Source of the DNA: Reclinomonas americana ATCC 50394
Taxonomy: Eukaryota; Jakobida; Jakobea; Jakobida
NCBI GenBank assembly: GCA_048213135.1
Contig: PS015298.1
Span: 1-31,907 of the forward strand
Length of the DNA: 31,907 nt
Direction: 5' to 3'
Both the position numbers and the translations under genes were made by a program. The notes under the pieces were generated by a model, which was not told where the DNA came from, made no database searches, and was given only the letters and a program-made list of their open reading frames with translations. This document shows positions 28,901 through 31,907 of the stretch, piece after piece. Each line of letters starts with the position of its first letter. Position 1 is the first letter of the stretch.

Positions 28901-31801
28901 CCAGCTTGCGCGTAGAGGCCTCGTGGCGCGCATCCGCCTCGGCCACTTGCACACGCAATGCGTCGGCGGCACTGCGCATGTCACTGAGCTCGGCGCGAGC
29001 AGCGGCGAGATCGCGATGCGCCTGGGCCAGTCGCGCACTCGCCGTGTCGATTTGCGCCACGTGAGCCGCCGTCGTTGCTCGCAGCACCACCACCTCACCC
29101 TCCGCCTTGTGCAAGCGCGCACGCACATCCTCCAGTTCATCGACCGACGCCGTCGGCAAGGCCAGGCTGTCAGCCGATGGTGAACGCAGGAGGTGTAGTT
29201 CTGCCGCCTGCAATTCCTCTACCCGCATTCGCAGCTCTGCCGCCGCCGCGCGACCCTCGGCCGATTCGGTGAGGAGCTGCTCAATGTGCCTCTCCAGACG
29301 ATCGAAGCGTTGCGCGGAGACCAGTTTCTGATGAAAGGAAAAGCATTTGTCAGCAACAAATTTTCTGTGGTTGGAAGACGATCGCCACGCACATCATCCT
29401 CGGCCGTGCGCACAGCCCGCTCGAGTTCCGCACGCAGCCGCTGGACTTCGTGGTGCGCCATCTCCAACTCTCGCTCCTTGTCGCCGATATCACGCAGCAG
29501 GGCCTCCACACGGTGTGAGCACTCGACTTCGTTGCGACGCATATCCTGCTCCAGATCGGCCAGCTCGTGCTCCAGGCTCTCCACAGTGACCTCGAGATGA
29601 CCAATGCCATCGGCAGCAACCAGTTTCTGACAAACCAAACTCAAAAATGTCAGCTTCTCGACACCGAGCACAGAGTGGAAACGACTGCGCACCTCTGCTT
29701 GCGCGGCGGCGAGAATGCGCTCAAATTCCGCTTGCATCTTGCGTGCCGTATCGCGCGCCACAGCCAGCTCAGACTCGAGATCTCCAATGTGCCGGTTGAG
29801 CGTCTCAACGTGCGCCGCCGCTGTAGCGTCTCGTTCCAGTGCATGCCGATCTGACTTTTCACGCTCGGCGCTCTCCCGGAGCTGCTTCTCGAGGGCCGCC
29901 ACACGGGCCGTCATCTCCTGCAGCCGCCGAGCGTCCTCCTTCCCCTTCCGCTCCGCCTCTGCGTGTTGTCGGCTGGCCTTGCCGGCCGCAGCGTGTGCGT
30001 CCGGTGTGTGCCTTGCGCAGCTGTTCGTTGAGCTCGTTGATCTGCTGCTCCAGCTCCGCGACATGCTTGCGCTGCGCCTCGTCACCACTCGAATTCTTGG
30101 TCGCCGACACGGCAGCCGCCATGGCTGACTCGGCCAACACAGTCGCAAATCGCTCCTGCTCCTTGGTCAGCTGTGCCATCGTCTCACGCACGCGGCTTTC
30201 GGCCTCCGCCTTGGCCGCCTCCACCTCCCGTTGCGCGCTGAGCACCTTTTGCAGAACCTCGAACAACTCCTTCGCGTGCTGATCGGTGAGCGAACGCACA
30301 GTGCTCTCCCATCGTGCATCGGCCGCCTCCACCTGCTGTCGCAGCATTTGAACCAGCTGCTGCTCGTCGGCAAAGTTGTTCTGCGTGTCGATGAGCTGGT
30401 TCTGAGCATCGGACAGCTGCTCGGCGGCGCTGCTGGCCTTCCTCTGTGCCTCGGCGACCTGCCTGTGGGCCTCCTCCAGCTGGGCGTCGACACGTTGGAG
30501 ATCGCGTTGCGCCTGCGCGAGTTTCGCGCTGACCGTGTCGATCTCCGCCCGACGCGAGGCGCTGCCGGCCCTCAATACCACCAGCTCCTCCCTGGCCTCG
30601 CGCAACTGAGATCGCGCATCGGCCAGTTCTGCCAGCACGGTATCGGTAGCGCCGTTGGTGGCCTGGGCGACGGGAGAGAGAGAACAACGAGACAAAATGA
30701 GTAACTTTCACCACATGGTAAAGGAGAAAACGATCAGTGTCCACCTGCGCGCGTTTGTTTGCCTCCCGTGACTTGTGGCTCGGTGCCGCCGACCCGTTTT
30801 CCACATCGGTCGCCTTTTGCTTCAACTCATTCTCGGCGAGCAGGCGTCGTCGCGTGGCCTCGATAATCTCCTGCTGCAGCTCGTCGCGGTCCTTCTCCAG
30901 CCGCCTCACCCGCTTCTGCGCCGCCTCCAGTTCGTGCTTGGTGGCCGCCATTTCCGCTGTGCCGTCCACGGCGGCATCGCTCTGCCACCGCTGCAGCTCC
31001 TTGAGTTTGAGGCGCTCCTTGCGCAGCGACATTTGCATGGTGTCCATTATGACGGTCTTTTCAGCGTTCGACGCCGCCAGCGCACGCCGAGCCTCGGCCA
31101 GTTCCTCGTCGCGCTTCTGCAGCAAGCTCGCGAGCTCGCGGTGCATCTGCATGGCTGCTTCCACTGCCTCCACAACTTTTTGGCGAGGGAAGCGCGATGA
31201 GAACGACGGCACAAACAGTGGTGGCGACGGGAGGCATACCTTCCGCGGGCAACAGCGCGTCGTGATCAGCCGCTTGCGCAGCAGCCGAAACAACAACAAG
31301 AGGGGGAGGAACATCGATGGAGACAATGTGCTGTTCGACGGGTGAAAGTTGCGGCGAGGCGTCTGCAGCAACAAAACATGAGTGAAGGATATATTGTGAC
31401 AACAGACGAGTTCGCGCAACGGAGCGACTCCTCGACATGCTCTGCAGTGGAGGGAGGGAGAGGGTCAGCGTGAGAGGGAGAGGAGGGGAGGCGATGTGAA
31501 GCGACGGTGACGCACGAATGACATGCTGCGAAAGCATGTGGGAGACCGAGTGGACCTTGCTCGACACACGCGATACGAGCAACTCGGAGGACTCGGGAGG
31601 TGGAGACACGCGTCTTTCCTCACTGGCACCAGCTGGTTGCCGTCGAGTAATTTCGTGAAGCAGCGCAGTTGCCTGCTGCCAGCCTTGCATCAGTTGTTGC
31701 TCCGCCAGGTGCAGACGCTGTCGGGTGGAGAAGAGCGAGGCCTGGCTGGCCTCCAGTTCCATCTCCAGTTGGTGGACTCGGGAGGCGGTGGGGTCGGAGA
31801 T
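25977..31801 (-). CDS. Very large coiled-coil protein, paralogue of the anchored one (5' end outside window, one frameshift)
   Basis: Seven exons are visible: 31801-31516, 31441-31421 (21 nt), 31362-31240, 31175-30745, 30662-29693, 29626-29393 and 29327-25977. With one base removed near 30001 they encode 1,804 residues. The exon order and phases of the first five match those of the anchored paralogue (15330-20364). The protein is almost entirely heptad-patterned, Ala/Glu/Arg/Gln-rich coiled coil. The last exon alone encodes 1,116 residues and holds a near-identical repeat pair (LRYAEARVGDLLAQVEEGNR and LRYTEARVGDLLAQVEEGNR). The C-terminus is Val/Pro/Glu-rich (VVEPVVEPEVTPQANGHA) and lacks the membrane helix of the paralogue. 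Exons 6 and 7 both open KLV. A structural or tethering role is inferred from architecture. Two acceptors are AAG rather than CAG (before 31801 and 31175), so those edges are less sure. The 970-nt fifth exon breaks frame unless the extra base is an error. Confidence 0.75.
26961..27690 (-). repeat. Internal near-identical repeat within the large coiled-coil exon
   Basis: Two blocks about 564 bp (188 codons) apart share ELTARLRY-x-EARVGDLL, AAEEERK-x-MVTLLQDAT and VALQAELDERNKCA with only scattered changes. It is an in-frame tandem duplication inside one exon. Confidence 0.8.
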
Positions 31802-31907
31802 CTTTGTACGGGCAAAGGGGTAAGAAGAGGGAGGGAGGGAAGAGGGAGGGAAGGAAGAGGGATGGGGGAAGGGTGCAGGGTGAAGGGGAGAGGTGAAAGA
31901 GGGGAAT
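31802..31907 (-). other. Purine-rich intron at the right edge
   Basis: GGGAGGGA-type sequence on the + strand, pyrimidine-rich in the sense of the coiled-coil gene. It is probably the 3' part of the intron before the first visible exon. Confidence 0.5.

Noticed and set aside
1-31907. CRISPR arrays, insertion sequences, prophage or operon structure
   Set aside because: The repeats are microsatellites or exon cassettes without spacers, no transposase frame is visible, and every convincing gene has spliceosomal introns.

Overview
This is an intron-rich, GC-rich nuclear segment from a eukaryote, probably a single-celled one. Nothing in it looks prokaryotic. Genes are split into many small exons and packed tightly: two convergent genes end 34 bp apart. 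Introns carry long CT, GA or TG microsatellites, and all six runs of N fall in or beside such repeats. I cannot name the species. A divergent CCT/BBS-type chaperonin hints at a ciliated cell, but that is inference.

Layout from left to right. (1) 52-4377, + strand: the middle of a gene for a repeat protein made of about 100-residue cassettes, each split over two exons. (2) 4679-4961, - strand: first exon of a small membrane protein. (3) 5018-8310, - strand: a complete eight-exon GT31 (beta-1,3-galactosyltransferase-type) enzyme. (4) 8788-10771, + strand: a five-exon CCT-like chaperonin homologue. (5) 10904-11665, - strand: a 99-residue protein with a ubiquitin-interacting-motif-like segment. 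(6) 12110-15295, + strand: a 14-exon seven-pass membrane protein that resembles the insect gustatory/odorant receptor-like (GRL) family. (7) 15330-20364, - strand: a 13-exon, 1,280-residue coiled-coil protein with a C-terminal membrane anchor. (8) 21281-25145, + strand: a complete 10-exon class I histone deacetylase. (9) 25354-25599, - strand: a short ORF with an LYR-like motif. (10) 25977-31801, - strand: a second, larger coiled-coil gene, paralogous to (7), with its 5' end outside the window.

I built the exon models by hand from splice signals, reading phase and, for the deacetylase, family conservation. The complete models of genes 3, 4, 5, 6, 7 and 8 each sum to a whole number of codons. 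Paralogue 10 does so only if one base is removed near 30001, which marks a frameshift or sequence error. The models show an unusual 5' splice site: 14 of 66 introns begin GTTGCG and another 16 begin GTGCGT. The deacetylase alone has six GTTGCG introns, and its protein conservation fixes their positions.

The genes do not form one pathway. The strongest leads are the GRL-like seven-pass protein, the splice-site usage, the higher-order cassette array at the left edge, and the pair of coiled-coil paralogues with a conserved 21-nt microexon, a recent conversion-like patch and only one membrane anchor.
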